From assembly GCF_009755355.1 (NCBI RefSeq), contig NZ_WQLB01000017.1:26607-90606 (forward strand): a stretch of 64,000 bases of DNA, read 5' to 3'. Source of the DNA: Deinococcus arboris (GTDB taxonomy: Bacteria; Deinococcota; Deinococci; Deinococcales; Deinococcaceae). How positions within the stretch are numbered: position 1 is the stretch's first letter; every line of letters begins with the position of its first letter. Below the pieces are notes generated by a model that made no database searches, was not told the origin of the DNA, and saw only the letters and a program-made list of their open reading frames with translations. The position numbers and the translations under genes are program-made. Below, piece after piece: positions 21,734 to 31,741 of the stretch.

Positions 21734-22396
21734 ATGACCCAGCAGGCTTCTCTGTTCGTGACTGACCCCACCGCCGCCCGCGCCCTGCGGCAAGACCACA
21801 CCCTGCTGGGCCTGTTCGTCTCGCCGCAGTCGCCCAGCGACCTGGCCCCGCGCCTGGGCATGGCCCCTAGCCTCGTCCATCACCACGCGCGGCGGCTGAC
21901 GGACCTGGGCCTCCTGTTTGAACAGAGGCGCGAGGGCGGGCGCGTGTATTTTCAACTTGCAGCGCGGGAATTTCGGGTGCCCAGCAATCTGCTCCCGCCG
22001 GAGGATACGCAGGGCAACGGCACGGCTGACCTGCACGAGCTGAGTAAAGGCTTTTTGCGCGCCTACGGCCGCTCATGGGCTCAGCTGCACGACAGCGAGG
22101 AAGATGTGTATGGCTTTGGCGACGCCGAACATCCAGCCGCGCCCATGACGCCGCCGGATGCCCCCAGCCCAGAAGGCCACCCCACCCACCTGGACCGCCT
22201 GACCCTGCACCTGACACCAGCCCGGTATCAGCGCCTGGCCCGCGCCCTAAGTGCCCTGCTGGACGAGGCATCCGCCGAAGGCCACAGCGAGGGCGGCCAG
22301 CCCTGCACCCTGGCGGTCCTGGCCTACCGTGAAGTCCCTGGTCCCGCCCTCAGCCTCTCCCGTTCGATCAACAGTTTTCTGGGTGCACAACAGTAG
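21734..22396 (+). CDS. ArsR-like winged-helix regulator
   Basis: 220 residues. The N-terminal HTH is LLGLFVSPQSPSDLAPRLGM followed by APSLVHHHARRLTDLGLL and a wing (EQRREGGRVYFQLAARE), the layout of ArsR/HTH_20 regulators. The C-terminal ~130 residues contain a helical ligand or dimer domain (LHELSKGFLRAYGRSW, LTPARYQRLARALSALLDEA). The target is unknown; the neighbours are the tRNA and the acyl-CoA dehydrogenase. It is the same broad family as the broken regulator at 37966-38619. Confidence 0.8.
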   Translation: MTQQASLFVTDPTAARALRQDHTLLGLFVSPQSPSDLAPRLGMAPSLVHHHARRLTDLGLLFEQRREGGRVYFQLAAREFRVPSNLLPPEDTQGNGTADLHELSKGFLRAYGRSWAQLHDSEEDVYGFGDAEHPAAPMTPPDAPSPEGHPTHLDRLTLHLTPARYQRLARALSALLDEASAEGHSEGGQPCTLAVLAYREVPGPALSLSRSINSFLGAQQ

Positions 22397-22398
22397 GA

Positions 22399-22429
22399 AA
22401 GAGGCACGCCTGTCAGCGGCGTGCCTCTT
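22399..22429 (+). terminator. Bidirectional terminator
   Basis: AAGAGGCACGCC (22399-22410) pairs perfectly with GGCGTGCCTCTT (22418-22429) around a 7-nt loop, between the convergent regulator and acyl-CoA dehydrogenase genes. The plus-strand side continues CTTCC; the minus-strand side continues TCC. Confidence 0.8.
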
Positions 22430-22444
22430 CTTCCAAACTCTTCT

Positions 22445-24277
<1,833 letters not shown>

Positions 24278-24341
24278 GAGTACGGCCTCCTCGTGGGGTT
24301 TCGCCCCTGGGGGACGCCACCCGGCACTGTTAGTTGAACCG

Positions 24342-24370
24342 AGTATAAAACTTTTGGGGGCAAATGTCAT
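24342..24370 (-). promoter_or_regulatory. Sigma-70 promoter of the acyl-CoA dehydrogenase
   Basis: ATGACA (24370-24365) and TATACT (24347-24342) separated by exactly 17 bp on the minus strand, about 65 nt before the start codon. This is one of the few classical leadered promoters in the window. Confidence 0.75.
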
Positions 24371-24377
24371 GTGGTCT

Positions 24378-24794
24378 GAGCTGGAATTGACCGTCAGTGG
24401 TGACCTCTCGACAGGCCTTACTCGACCGCTTCAAGGGGGCTGAGGAGGCAGCCTAGGCCAGCGCTCTTACTCCAGGTGCATAATCAGTGCGGTCAGCTCT
24501 GCCCTGTTAAGTCGTGTGGGTGAGGGTTTTTCGGAGCTGCCGGCTGGGGTTGACCTGCGCTGCATACCGCGTTATGCTTTCTCTATCACCGCCGAAGAAG
24601 GCGGCTTTTTTATTTTCCGCGTGAAGTGGCCCCGCTTAGCTATGTTCGGGAATGCCGGAAGGTAGGCAGGCCAAGTTGTTGGCTCCGTGCTGGCAGTCCG
24701 ACCAACCGGATTGCCGTCTCTGACGGACTTGCGGCACAGGCCGCTGGCCCGGCTGGGGTGAGGCACGGGTTTTTCGGGTATGGTGTGAGGAATC
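24378..24794. other. Intergenic region between the acyl-CoA dehydrogenase and Crp-family genes
   Basis: No protein gene was found in these ~420 bp. It holds the promoter-terminator repeat (24550-24614), then a structured stretch before the Crp-family gene including the small hairpin CCGTC-TCT-GACGG (24714-24726), and a TATGGT hexamer (24779-24784) 10 nt before the Crp-family ATG. Confidence 0.6.
24550..24614 (+). repeat. Promoter-terminator repeat module, copy 1
   Basis: TTGACC (24550-24555), a 17-bp spacer, TATGCT (24573-24578), then a CCGCC-GAAGAA-GGCGG hairpin (24589-24604) and CTTTTTTATTTT. A transcript starting ~7 nt after the -10 would end within about 30 nt. The spacer word CTGCATACCGCG and the whole hairpin are repeated, nearly identical, at 63920-63986 on the other strand. 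It may make a tiny RNA, or act as an attenuator ahead of the Crp-family gene. Confidence 0.7.
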
Positions 24795-25490
24795 ATGAAC
24801 TACCCAAGCCTGGTCTGGCACCTCAAGCGCACGGAGCTGTTTGCCGACCTTGAACTTGCCGAACTGGAGCGTGTGGCGGCCAGCACGCCCTACCGCTCGT
24901 ATGGGCCAGGCGAGGTCATCTACCGCATGGATGACCCAGCCGACGCGCTATATTTCGTGCGCAGCGGTCTGGTGAAAATCAGCAAACTGTTTCCCAACGG
25001 CAAGGAAGCCATCCTGGGCGTCATCGGCCAGCATGACACCTTCGGCGAACTGCTGCTGCAACCCGAGGAGCGCCGCCCCACCCAGGCCGAAGCCCTGGAG
25101 CGCACCACCCTGATCGTGCTGCCGCGCAGCGAGTTGCAAAAACTGCTGAGCAGCAAGCCTGACCTGGCCATGAAACTGATTCGCCTGATGGCGGCGCGGC
25201 TGTTCGAAGCCCAGGCCTGGACCGCCACCGTCAGTGCTTACAGCGCCCCCGAGCGCGTGGCCAGCCTGCTGTACCGCCTGGCACGCGAATTTGGCCGGCC
25301 TCACAGCCAGGGCGTGGAGCTGAACCTGAAGCTCAACCAGGAAGACATTGCCCGGATGGTGGGCGCCACCCGCGAAACAGTCAGTCATTCGCTGGGCAAG
25401 CTGAAGCAGGACGGCGCCATCGTGCGCGCCCGCACGCCCATTATCGTGCGGATGGACGCGCTGAAGCGGTACATCGAGCAGGGCAGCTAA
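24795..25490 (+). CDS. Crp/Fnr-family transcription regulator
   Basis: 231 residues: cyclic-nucleotide-binding-like domain (LFADLELAELERVAASTPYR, VIYRMDDPADALYFVRSGLV, FGELLLQPEERRPTQAEALE), a dimer helix, and a C-terminal HTH (LNQEDIARMVGATRETVSHS). The E-R-T-x-x-R-type cAMP-binding pattern is not clearly conserved, so it may not bind cAMP. Deinococcus has several such regulators, some involved in stress responses (DdrI). Which one this is cannot be told here. GAGG lies 4 nt before the ATG and a TATGGT hexamer 10 nt before it. Confidence 0.92.
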   Translation: MNYPSLVWHLKRTELFADLELAELERVAASTPYRSYGPGEVIYRMDDPADALYFVRSGLVKISKLFPNGKEAILGVIGQHDTFGELLLQPEERRPTQAEALERTTLIVLPRSELQKLLSSKPDLAMKLIRLMAARLFEAQAWTATVSAYSAPERVASLLYRLAREFGRPHSQGVELNLKLNQEDIARMVGATRETVSHSLGKLKQDGAIVRARTPIIVRMDALKRYIEQGS

Positions 25491-25860
25491 GAGACTGGGT
25501 TCAGGGCCAAAGCGGTGAATGGACGCCGTCGTAAAGCGGCTTTCGCGGGTCAGAACGGCTCGCACACGTAACTTGCACCATTCCATCAAGCCTAAAGCTG
25601 AATGGTGGAAGCTGAGATGCTACATCAAAGCTACCGGCCAGACAACGTTTGCTGTCTACCCAGAGCAGCGTCCAGATTTCTGCCTGACACCATCCGCAGG
25701 CCTCTTCCACCGGGCCTGTTCACTGGCCCTGCGTGACGCAAGCAGAGTTTTCTATTACTCTGCTCTGTGTAGAACCAGCGCAGTGATTATGTCATCAACC
25801 CATTTCCAGAGAACCGCAGGAAGATGTCTTCGACCCTCTCTCCCAATAAGGAGAAATTCC
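25491..25860. other. 370-bp region before the S51 peptidase gene
   Basis: No protein gene was recognised. The base composition is lower in GC than the neighbours. Two hairpins are visible: ACCATTC/GAATGGT (25577-25583, 25600-25606) and AGCAGAG/CTCTGCT around an AT-rich loop (25741-25764). It may be the 5' UTR of the peptidase gene or a short repeat. Confidence 0.5.
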
Positions 25861-26526
25861 ATGAAACTTCTGCTGACTTCTGGCGGCGTCACCAATGCAA
25901 GTATCCACCGCGCACTCCTCGGCCTGCTGGGAAAACCCGTCGCCGAGGCCAGCGCCCTGTGTATTCCAACCGCGCAGTGGGGCCATCCGTGGTGCGGGCC
26001 TGCTTCGGCCCGGCGCTTCATTACGGACGGCAGCCCGGCGACCATGTGCGGCCTGGGCTGGAAATCGGTGGGCGTCCTCGAACTCACCGCGCTGCCCAGC
26101 GTCAGCCAGGACCGCTGGGTGCCGTGGGTCAAGGAGGCGGACGTGCTGCTGGTGGACGGTGGCGACGCGACCTATCTGGCCCACTGGATGCGGGCTTCTG
26201 GGCTAGCGGAATTGCTGCCTGCCCTCTCTGAAACCGTCTGGGTGGGCCTGAGTGCCGGCAGCATGGTGATGACGCCCCGCATTGGAAAGCTGTTCGTGGA
26301 GTGGCCCGGCGCGCCAGATGACCGCACGCTGGGGCTGGTCAATTTCTCCATCTTTCCGCATCTGGACCACGAGATGATGCCCGGCAACACCCTGGCCGCC
26401 GCCGAGCAATGGGCGTCCAGCGTGGCGGGGCCGTGCTACGCCATTGACGATCAGACCGCCATTACCGTGGTGGACGGCACCGCTGAGGTGGTCTCTGAAG
26501 GGCACTGGAAGCTTCTGAGGGCCTGA
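25861..26526 (+). CDS. Peptidase S51 (dipeptidase E-like) family protein
   Basis: 221 residues starting MKLLLTSGGVTNASIH, with DVLLVDGGDATYL and the nucleophile elbow VWVGLSAGSMVM (Ser of GxSAG). This is the S51 / peptidase E arrangement, related to cyanophycinase and class I glutamine-amidotransferase folds. IGKLFVEWPG and FPHLDHEMMPG follow. Cleavage of Asp-X dipeptides or an analogous amide is likely. AAGGAG lies ~7 nt before the ATG. It is cytoplasmic. Confidence 0.85.
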   Translation: MKLLLTSGGVTNASIHRALLGLLGKPVAEASALCIPTAQWGHPWCGPASARRFITDGSPATMCGLGWKSVGVLELTALPSVSQDRWVPWVKEADVLLVDGGDATYLAHWMRASGLAELLPALSETVWVGLSAGSMVMTPRIGKLFVEWPGAPDDRTLGLVNFSIFPHLDHEMMPGNTLAAAEQWASSVAGPCYAIDDQTAITVVDGTAEVVSEGHWKLLRA

Positions 26527-26612
26527 GCGCAGAGAACGGAAGGCCTGTCAGCATCCAGACACACCTGGGCAACTGCAGTCCCCTGGCCGGAAGCAGCCGC
26601 CTACACTGCCCT

Positions 26613-27146
26613 ATGCCCGCCATCCGTCCTGCCAGGCCAGAAGATGCCCGTGCCATTGCGGCCATTCATACCGACAGCTGGCGCGAAACCTACGCCGGGC
26701 TGATGCCTGAAGACTTTCTGGCGCGCATGACGGATGAGGCGCAGCGTGAGCGCCGGGCAGCTTTCTGGGCGCAGAACATTGCAGCTGGGCAGGACGTGGT
26801 CCTCGTGGCCGAGGAGGACGGTGAGGTCATCGCCTTCGCTTCAGCCGGAGCACCGCGCGACCACGATGGCTACGGTGCCGAACTGTTCACGCTGTACAGC
26901 CGCCGGGCCACGCAGGGGCAGGGCACCGGGCAGGCGCTGCTGCAGGCGGTGGCAGTTGCCCTTCAGGCACGCGGCGCCCAGAGCCTGGCCCTGTGGGTGC
27001 TGGACGTGAACCCTACCCGCCAGTGGTACGCCCGCCAGGGCGCGGCCGAGGCGGGCGAGAAAGCAGAGCCGATTGCCGGCGGCGAACTGCGGGAAATCCG
27101 CATGGGCTGGCCGGATCTCCGGGAGCTGGCGGCTGGTGAGGCCTGA
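26613..27146 (+). CDS. GNAT family N-acetyltransferase
   Basis: 177 residues: IRPARPEDARAIAAIHTDSWRETYAGLMP, typical of the YhfO-like/PhnO-like GNATs, then LYSRRATQGQGTGQALLQAV (motif A) and LWVLDVNPTRQWYARQGA (motif B). The substrate is unknown. TACACT at 26602-26607 lies 5 nt before the ATG, a leaderless start. It is not in an operon. Confidence 0.85.
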   Translation: MPAIRPARPEDARAIAAIHTDSWRETYAGLMPEDFLARMTDEAQRERRAAFWAQNIAAGQDVVLVAEEDGEVIAFASAGAPRDHDGYGAELFTLYSRRATQGQGTGQALLQAVAVALQARGAQSLALWVLDVNPTRQWYARQGAAEAGEKAEPIAGGELREIRMGWPDLRELAAGEA

Positions 27147-27327
27147 ACCGCTGTACACGCCAGACCAGTCTTGCCTGAGGTTGAAGGTTGCTCAGTCACC
27201 TCAGAGCGGATGAAGTGTCACAGAGCGCCCGTCACCTATCACCCTGGCATGGCTTTGAAGGGCAACAGTACACCTTCCAGCCCGCGAACCTCTACCCTCA
27301 ACACTAGGCTTCACAGGCCACTCTCCT

Positions 27328-27690
27328 TTACCGCCGGAGTTTGCGCGCCGCCTCATCTGGGGTAATCTCGCCGCGCTCCAGACTGGCCAGCACCTCGGCC
27401 TGGGGGTCGGCCTGCTCGGGCTCGTAGCCGATGGCGCGCAGCAGGGTGTCAAAGCGGGCGCGCACGGTGGGATAACTCAGGCCTAAAACCCGCTCGACCT
27501 CCTTCAGGTTGCCCCGCACGCGGATGTACAGACGCAGAAACTCCAGATTTTCGGGCGACAGCACCGCAAATTCATTGAGTTCAAAGACCCCGCGCACTGT
27601 GACGTCGCTGGTGGGAAAACGCAGTTCGGTGACCAGCGGGGCTTCGGTCTCGTCGGGAAACGGCAGGGGCAGGGGGCGCATAAGGGTCAT
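27328..27690 (-). CDS. DUF2089-type protein
   Basis: 120 residues. The core LSPENLEFLRLYIRVRGNLKEVERVLGLSYPTVRARFDTLLRAIGY (quoted here only as its key words: LEFLRLYIRVRGNLKEVE, LGLSYPTVRARFD) is the DUF2089 signature, an HTH-like domain. The C-terminal SLERGEITPDEAARKLR is a short SHOCT-like tail. It is last of a four-gene operon with envelope-type proteins and may be a regulator of that operon. Confidence 0.85.
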   Translation of the reverse strand: MTLMRPLPLPFPDETEAPLVTELRFPTSDVTVRGVFELNEFAVLSPENLEFLRLYIRVRGNLKEVERVLGLSYPTVRARFDTLLRAIGYEPEQADPQAEVLASLERGEITPDEAARKLRR

Positions 27691-27786
27691 GGTTGATGGT
27701 TCCTGGTGGCGGGTCAAGTGGGGAAGCAGGGCGGGCTGGTGGTGGAGAGAACGGCTGTGTCCCTTCCACCACCAGCCCGCCGCCCC

Positions 27787-28434
27787 TTACTTCAGGGAAA
27801 TATGCACTTCGTTGCCGTGCTTGTCCTCGGCCTCGATCAGGGGACCGGGGGCCGGGTTGGCCTCCAGCAGCAGTTGCAGGGTCTCCAGGCTAAAGCCGGC
27901 GGCTTCCAGGGCGGCGATGCCGTGCGGCGGAATCAGTTTGCCCAGGTGCGGGGCCAGACTGACCGGAATATTGGCCTTGTACTCGTCGCCGTGCTGGGAC
28001 TCCACATGCACCCGCAGGATGCGGGATGAGGCCGAACTGTGGGGGCCGTGACTCCAGGAGCGGCTGCCCACACTGCGCTCGACCTCCTCGGCCACGCGGC
28101 CCACCATGTCTTCAATCTCGCCGGGCAGCCGGTCCAGAAAGCTGTCCAGACCGCGCGGGCGGGCGCCGCCAATAATCACCTGGGGGCGGCGCGGCGCCTG
28201 GGGTGGGCTGGGGGGCGCCGGCGGGGCTTCGCGCACACCGCGCAGCAGCATCAGGTGCTCGGCCACCTGGCCAGTGTCCAGTTCGGGGCGGGCCAGCAGG
28301 GCAGACACCAGTTCGCGGTCGGTGGCGGCCAGGGCCAGCTTGGGGCTCAGGGCGGCCAGCAGCGGCGCGGCGTCGTCCAGGGTCAGTTTCTCGGCGCGAA
28401 TCAGGTCCAGGATGCGTTTAATCTTCTCTCTCAT
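27787..28434 (-). CDS. SHOCT/YvlB-like domain protein
   Basis: 215 residues. The N-terminus REKIKRILDLIRAEKLTLDDAAPLL is SHOCT-like and is followed by a Pro-rich linker. The C-terminal ~70 residues (SLAPHLGKLIPPHGIAALEA, LLLEANPAPGPLIEAED) resemble the domain seen with YvlB/LiaX-type proteins. Its ATG overlaps the preceding small gene's stop (ATGA). Members of this kind sense or respond to envelope stress in Firmicutes; here the role is inferred from operon context only. Confidence 0.75.
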   Translation of the reverse strand: MREKIKRILDLIRAEKLTLDDAAPLLAALSPKLALAATDRELVSALLARPELDTGQVAEHLMLLRGVREAPPAPPSPPQAPRRPQVIIGGARPRGLDSFLDRLPGEIEDMVGRVAEEVERSVGSRSWSHGPHSSASSRILRVHVESQHGDEYKANIPVSLAPHLGKLIPPHGIAALEAAGFSLETLQLLLEANPAPGPLIEAEDKHGNEVHISLK

Positions 28435-28655
28435 GGGCAGTCCCCCCGGGGAAACCAGGCAGCGCTCCGGCACGAGGCCGCCAGGTAGAGGCTCCGGCGC
28501 GCGTCATATTCGGCGCGCAGGGCCGCGCGGTGCTGTTGGCGGGCCAGCAGCGTCTCGGGCGCCGGCGCTGCTGTCAGCCTGGCCCACAGGGCCTGCAGGC
28601 CCAGCCGCAGGGTCAGCGGCGCCAGGGGCCGCGCTGCGGGCAGATGCAGGCGCAT
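28431..28655 (-). CDS. Small uncharacterised protein
   Basis: 74 residues rich in Ala, Leu and Arg (MRLHLPAARPLAPLTLRLGL, ARQQHRAALRAEYDARRSLY). Its ATG shares one base with the stop of 28655-29524 (TGATG), and its own stop overlaps the next start (ATGA), so it is firmly inside the operon and likely translated. No family and no membrane segment of full length. Confidence 0.65.
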   Translation of the reverse strand: MRLHLPAARPLAPLTLRLGLQALWARLTAAPAPETLLARQQHRAALRAEYDARRSLYLAASCRSAAWFPRGDCP

Positions 28656-29524
28656 CACTGGGTCACCACCTTCAAGCTGCCGGCGGCCACTTTGCCGCTC
28701 AGGAAGGCCTCGCCGCCGCCCAGCTGCCCGCTGTGGCGGGTGTTGAGAAAGCCGCCCTGGCGGTGGGTGGGAAAGTCGGCCCGGAAATTGCCCACCGTCA
28801 CGCTGGCGTCCAGGCGCACGCTGCTGCCTTCTTTCAGGCGCAGGGTGGCGTTGCCTGCGTTGACCTCGACGCGGTGGTCGCCGCCAGTGAGCACGCCGGC
28901 CCACTTGAGGTTGCCGCCATTGACGCTGGCGTTCAGGGTGCGGGCGCCGCGCAGCGAGAGGTTGCCGCCGTTCACGTTCAGGTGGGTGGGGCCGCTCAGT
29001 TCGGCGGCGGTCAGGTTGCCTCCGTTCACCTCAGCGCTCAGGCTGACGGCGCGGCCCATGCGGACGTTGCCGCCGTTGACCTCGGCGCGCATCTCGCCGG
29101 CGATGTCCGGCAGGGTCAGGTTGCCCCCGTTGACCTCGGCTTTGACGTGCCCCGGCACGAACGGCACCGTCAGGATGGCCTTCAGACTGCCGGTCTGGTG
29201 ATGAGCCCCAGGCACGCGCGCCACCCGCCAGCCCTGCTCGGTCTCCTCCAGGGTCAGGCGACCTTCTTCACTGGCGCTGAGGTGTGGGGCCGTCAGCGAG
29301 GCGTCCTGCAACACCGTCAGGCTGTAGCCCTTGACCAGCAGGTGCAGCGACTGTCCTTCCTGAAGGGGTGGCAGCGCGGCTGGGTCGCCCCAGTCGGCCT
29401 GCGGCTCGGTGGCTGGCACCTCGCCTTCCAGTAAGCCCTGGGCCTCCTCGGCGGTGAGTTTGCCTTCGGCCACCAGACGCTGAACGTGCGAACGGAACTC
29501 GTCCTGCCCATGCTGTTCATTCAT
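28655..29524 (-). CDS. DUF4097-type beta-repeat protein with EVNGGN repeats
   Basis: 289 residues. A SHOCT-like N-terminus (RLVAEGKLTAEEAQGLLEGE) is followed by about six ~18-residue repeats each opening with a V-N-G/A-G-N core (AEVNGGNLTLPDIAGEM, AEVNGGNVRMGRAVSLS, AEVNGGNLTAAELSGPT, LNVNGGNLSL, ASVNGGNLKW, VEVNAGNATL). This is a regular beta-solenoid of the 'toast-rack'/DUF4097 kind found in YvlB/LiaX-like proteins. There is no signal peptide. AAGGAG lies 6 nt before the ATG. First gene of the operon. Confidence 0.88.
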   Translation of the reverse strand: MNEQHGQDEFRSHVQRLVAEGKLTAEEAQGLLEGEVPATEPQADWGDPAALPPLQEGQSLHLLVKGYSLTVLQDASLTAPHLSASEEGRLTLEETEQGWRVARVPGAHHQTGSLKAILTVPFVPGHVKAEVNGGNLTLPDIAGEMRAEVNGGNVRMGRAVSLSAEVNGGNLTAAELSGPTHLNVNGGNLSLRGARTLNASVNGGNLKWAGVLTGGDHRVEVNAGNATLRLKEGSSVRLDASVTVGNFRADFPTHRQGGFLNTRHSGQLGGGEAFLSGKVAAGSLKVVTQ

Positions 29525-29540
29525 GCTCGTCTCCTTTGCA

Positions 29541-29582
29541 GATATAGAAACATGATTTTTATAGATTGTCAAACTTGAGTTT
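29541..29582 (-). promoter_or_regulatory. AT-rich promoter of the EVNGGN-repeat operon
   Basis: TTGACA (29572-29567, minus) with a CTATAT/TATATC -10 candidate 19-20 bp downstream (29547-29541). The -35 overlaps a palindrome AAACTTGAGTTT (29571-29582). The long spacer and the palindrome suggest a regulated promoter. Confidence 0.5.
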
Positions 29583-29714
29583 TTAATCTACTCCAGAGAG
29601 GGTGTTTGGGAGCTGTCTTCGGCCCTCTAAGGCGAGGTTTTACAGGACTCTTTGACAAATAGAAAGTGGAGTTTTCCAAAGGCCTCTTCCTCACCTCTCC
29701 CCTATGCTCTGGCT

Positions 29715-31100
29715 ATGACGCTCCCCGACCTCACCCCGGCCCAGCGCACCGACCTTGAACTCCTGGCGCGCGGCAAGCAGGACAAGAGCCGCACCCTGCG
29801 TGACCTGAAACTGCCAGAAACGCCGCAGGCGGCCCACACCCTTCTGCTGCGCGCGGGGCTCTGGACTGAGGCGCGCACGCCCTATGCTGACCGCCTGGGC
29901 GCCGCCCTGAGCGCCCTGACCCTGGAGGTGCCGCCCTTTGTCCCAGCCGAGCGGCTGGACCTGACGCAGCTGGACGCCTACGCCATTGACGACGAGGGCA
30001 ACCGCGACCCCGACGACGCTGTGGTTGCCGAGGCCCTGCCGGACGGAGGCACGCGCCTGTGGGTCCATGTGGCGGATGTCGCGGCGCTGGTGGCCCCCGA
30101 CAGCGAGCTGGACCTGGAAGCCCGCGCGCGCGGCGCCACCCTGTACCTGCCGGACCGCACGGTAGGCATGCTGCCTGACGCCCTGGTGGAGCAGGCCGGG
30201 CTGGGCCTGCACCCCACCACGCCGGCCCTGAGCATCAGCCTGGACCTGGATGCAGACGGGAACGCCGACGCAGTGGACGTTCACCTGACGACCGTGCGGG
30301 TCTCCCGCCTGACCTATGACCAGGCGCAGGCGGCGCTGGACGCCGGGCAGGAACCGTTTGTCACGCTGGCCCGGCTGGCCGCGCAGAGCCGGGCGCTCCG
30401 GGAAAGCGAGGGCGCCCTGAGCATTGACCTGCCCGAAGTGCGCGTCAAGGCCAGCGAGGAAGGCGCGCAGGTCACGCCGCTGCCCAAGCCGCCCATGCGC
30501 GCGGTGGTGCAGGAGTGCATGACGCTGGCCGGCTGGGCCGCCGCCATCTACGCCGACGACCACGACCTGCCGCTGCCGTTTGCCACCCAGGACGCGCCGC
30601 ACCGCGAGGTACGCGGCGAGACCCTGAATGCCCAGTGGGCGCGCCGCAAGACGCTGGCCCGCACCCGCTTTCAGCCGGCCCCCGGCCCCCACGCGGGCAT
30701 GGGCCTGGACCTGTATGCCCAGGCCACCAGCCCCATGCGGCGCTATCTGGATCTGGTGGTGCATCAGCAGCTACGCGCCCACCTGACTGGGGGTTCTCCC
30801 CTGAGTGGCAAAGAGGTCGCCGCCCGCGTGGCCCAGGCCCAGATGAATGCCGACGCCACCCGCACGGCCGAGCGCCTGAGCCGCAAGCACCATACCCTGC
30901 GCTTTATAGCGGCGCAGCCTGAGCGGGTCTGGCCGGCGGTGGTCGTGGAGCGGCGCGGCCCTCAGGCGACCCTGCTGATTCCCGAACTCGCTTTCGACGT
31001 GGCCGTGAGCACCGCCACCCCAGCTGGTCAGGAGGTGCAGGTGCAGCTGACGGACGTGAATCTGCCGGACCTGAGTGTGCGCGCACGGGTGACCGGATGA
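29715..31100 (+). CDS. RNB-domain exoribonuclease (RNase II/R family)
   Basis: 461 residues, shorter than E. coli RNase II or R. The catalytic domain has the four-Asp cluster region YAIDDEGNRDPDDAVVAEAL and WVHVADVAALVAPDSELDLE, plus ATSPMRRYLDLVVHQQL; the C-terminal ~60 residues are S1-like. The N-terminus is a helical domain (TPAQRTDLELLARGKQDKSR) in place of the cold-shock domains, as known for the Deinococcus RNase II-type enzyme. TATGCT (29703-29708) lies 6 nt before the ATG (leaderless). Confidence 0.93.
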   Translation: MTLPDLTPAQRTDLELLARGKQDKSRTLRDLKLPETPQAAHTLLLRAGLWTEARTPYADRLGAALSALTLEVPPFVPAERLDLTQLDAYAIDDEGNRDPDDAVVAEALPDGGTRLWVHVADVAALVAPDSELDLEARARGATLYLPDRTVGMLPDALVEQAGLGLHPTTPALSISLDLDADGNADAVDVHLTTVRVSRLTYDQAQAALDAGQEPFVTLARLAAQSRALRESEGALSIDLPEVRVKASEEGAQVTPLPKPPMRAVVQECMTLAGWAAAIYADDHDLPLPFATQDAPHREVRGETLNAQWARRKTLARTRFQPAPGPHAGMGLDLYAQATSPMRRYLDLVVHQQLRAHLTGGSPLSGKEVAARVAQAQMNADATRTAERLSRKHHTLRFIAAQPERVWPAVVVERRGPQATLLIPELAFDVAVSTATPAGQEVQVQLTDVNLPDLSVRARVTG

Positions 31101-31167
31101 GGGCCAGCAGAGGCATCCAATTCTCTGACCAGAAGGGGACAGATGACCCCACCTCTGTATAAAATCA

Positions 31168-31204
31168 CACGCTCTGATTTCGCTAAGAACGAAAAAAGAG
31201 CGTG
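31168..31204 (+). terminator. Long hairpin after the RNB nuclease gene
   Basis: CACGCTCT (31168-31175) pairs with AGAGCGTG (31197-31204), with a possible inner TTCG/CGAA helix. It lies ~70 bp after the stop. There is no T-tract; its role as terminator is tentative. Confidence 0.4.
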
Positions 31205-31281
31205 AGAGACGCACAATCTGGTACGGCAAACCTGATTCATCTTTCATTCATCTGCCTGCCGCTGTGGCTACACTGCCAGGT

Positions 31282-31551
31282 ATGTCAGCAGCGAGTTCCA
31301 TCACGAGCGACATCGTGTCCCTGCGCATGAGCCATTGCCGCGCCGAGCACGCCGCCCGCAGTGCCCAGTACCACCTCGCTGTGCTGCACTACCGCACCTG
31401 CCTGGAAGTCGCCGAATGCCGTGAAGACTGCCGCGCCGTAGAATTCTTTGCCCTGAAGCTGGCCCACTGCTACGACCGCATGGGCCTGGGTCAGAAGGCT
31501 GCCAGCTTCCGTGCGCTGGCCGACAGCAGTGAGCCGCCGCTGCTCGGCTGA
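31282..31551 (+). CDS. Small TPR-like protein
   Basis: 89 residues: MSAASSITSDIVSLRMSHCR then two helical hairpins (AARSAQYHLAVLHYRTCLEVA, AVEFFALKLAHCYDRMGLGQ), a TPR-like pattern. It is Cys-rich for its size (four Cys). The ATG at 31282 is chosen over an upstream start because TACACT (31269-31274) lies 7 nt before it. It is monocistronic and the function is unknown. Confidence 0.75.
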   Translation: MSAASSITSDIVSLRMSHCRAEHAARSAQYHLAVLHYRTCLEVAECREDCRAVEFFALKLAHCYDRMGLGQKAASFRALADSSEPPLLG

Positions 31552-31741
31552 GATCGGTTGAAGCCGACAGCACGGTTGTGGCCGTAGTCATAGCACGTCA
31601 CCTGGAGCAAACGCTTTTTGGTGAGCAGGCCTTCTCAGGTCGCTCTCTGCCCCCTGCAGCCTCTTGCCGGGCTGTTTCCCTGAGTCCCGCCTTTGGCCGG
31701 AGGTCACCTGCGCGTCAGGTGCAGGGCGCACACTCTGGACC

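Noticed and set aside
28203..28421. Small plus-strand frames opposite the SHOCT/YvlB-like gene
   Set aside because: They are low-complexity Gly/Arg-rich translations of GC-rich DNA with no promoter or ribosome binding site.
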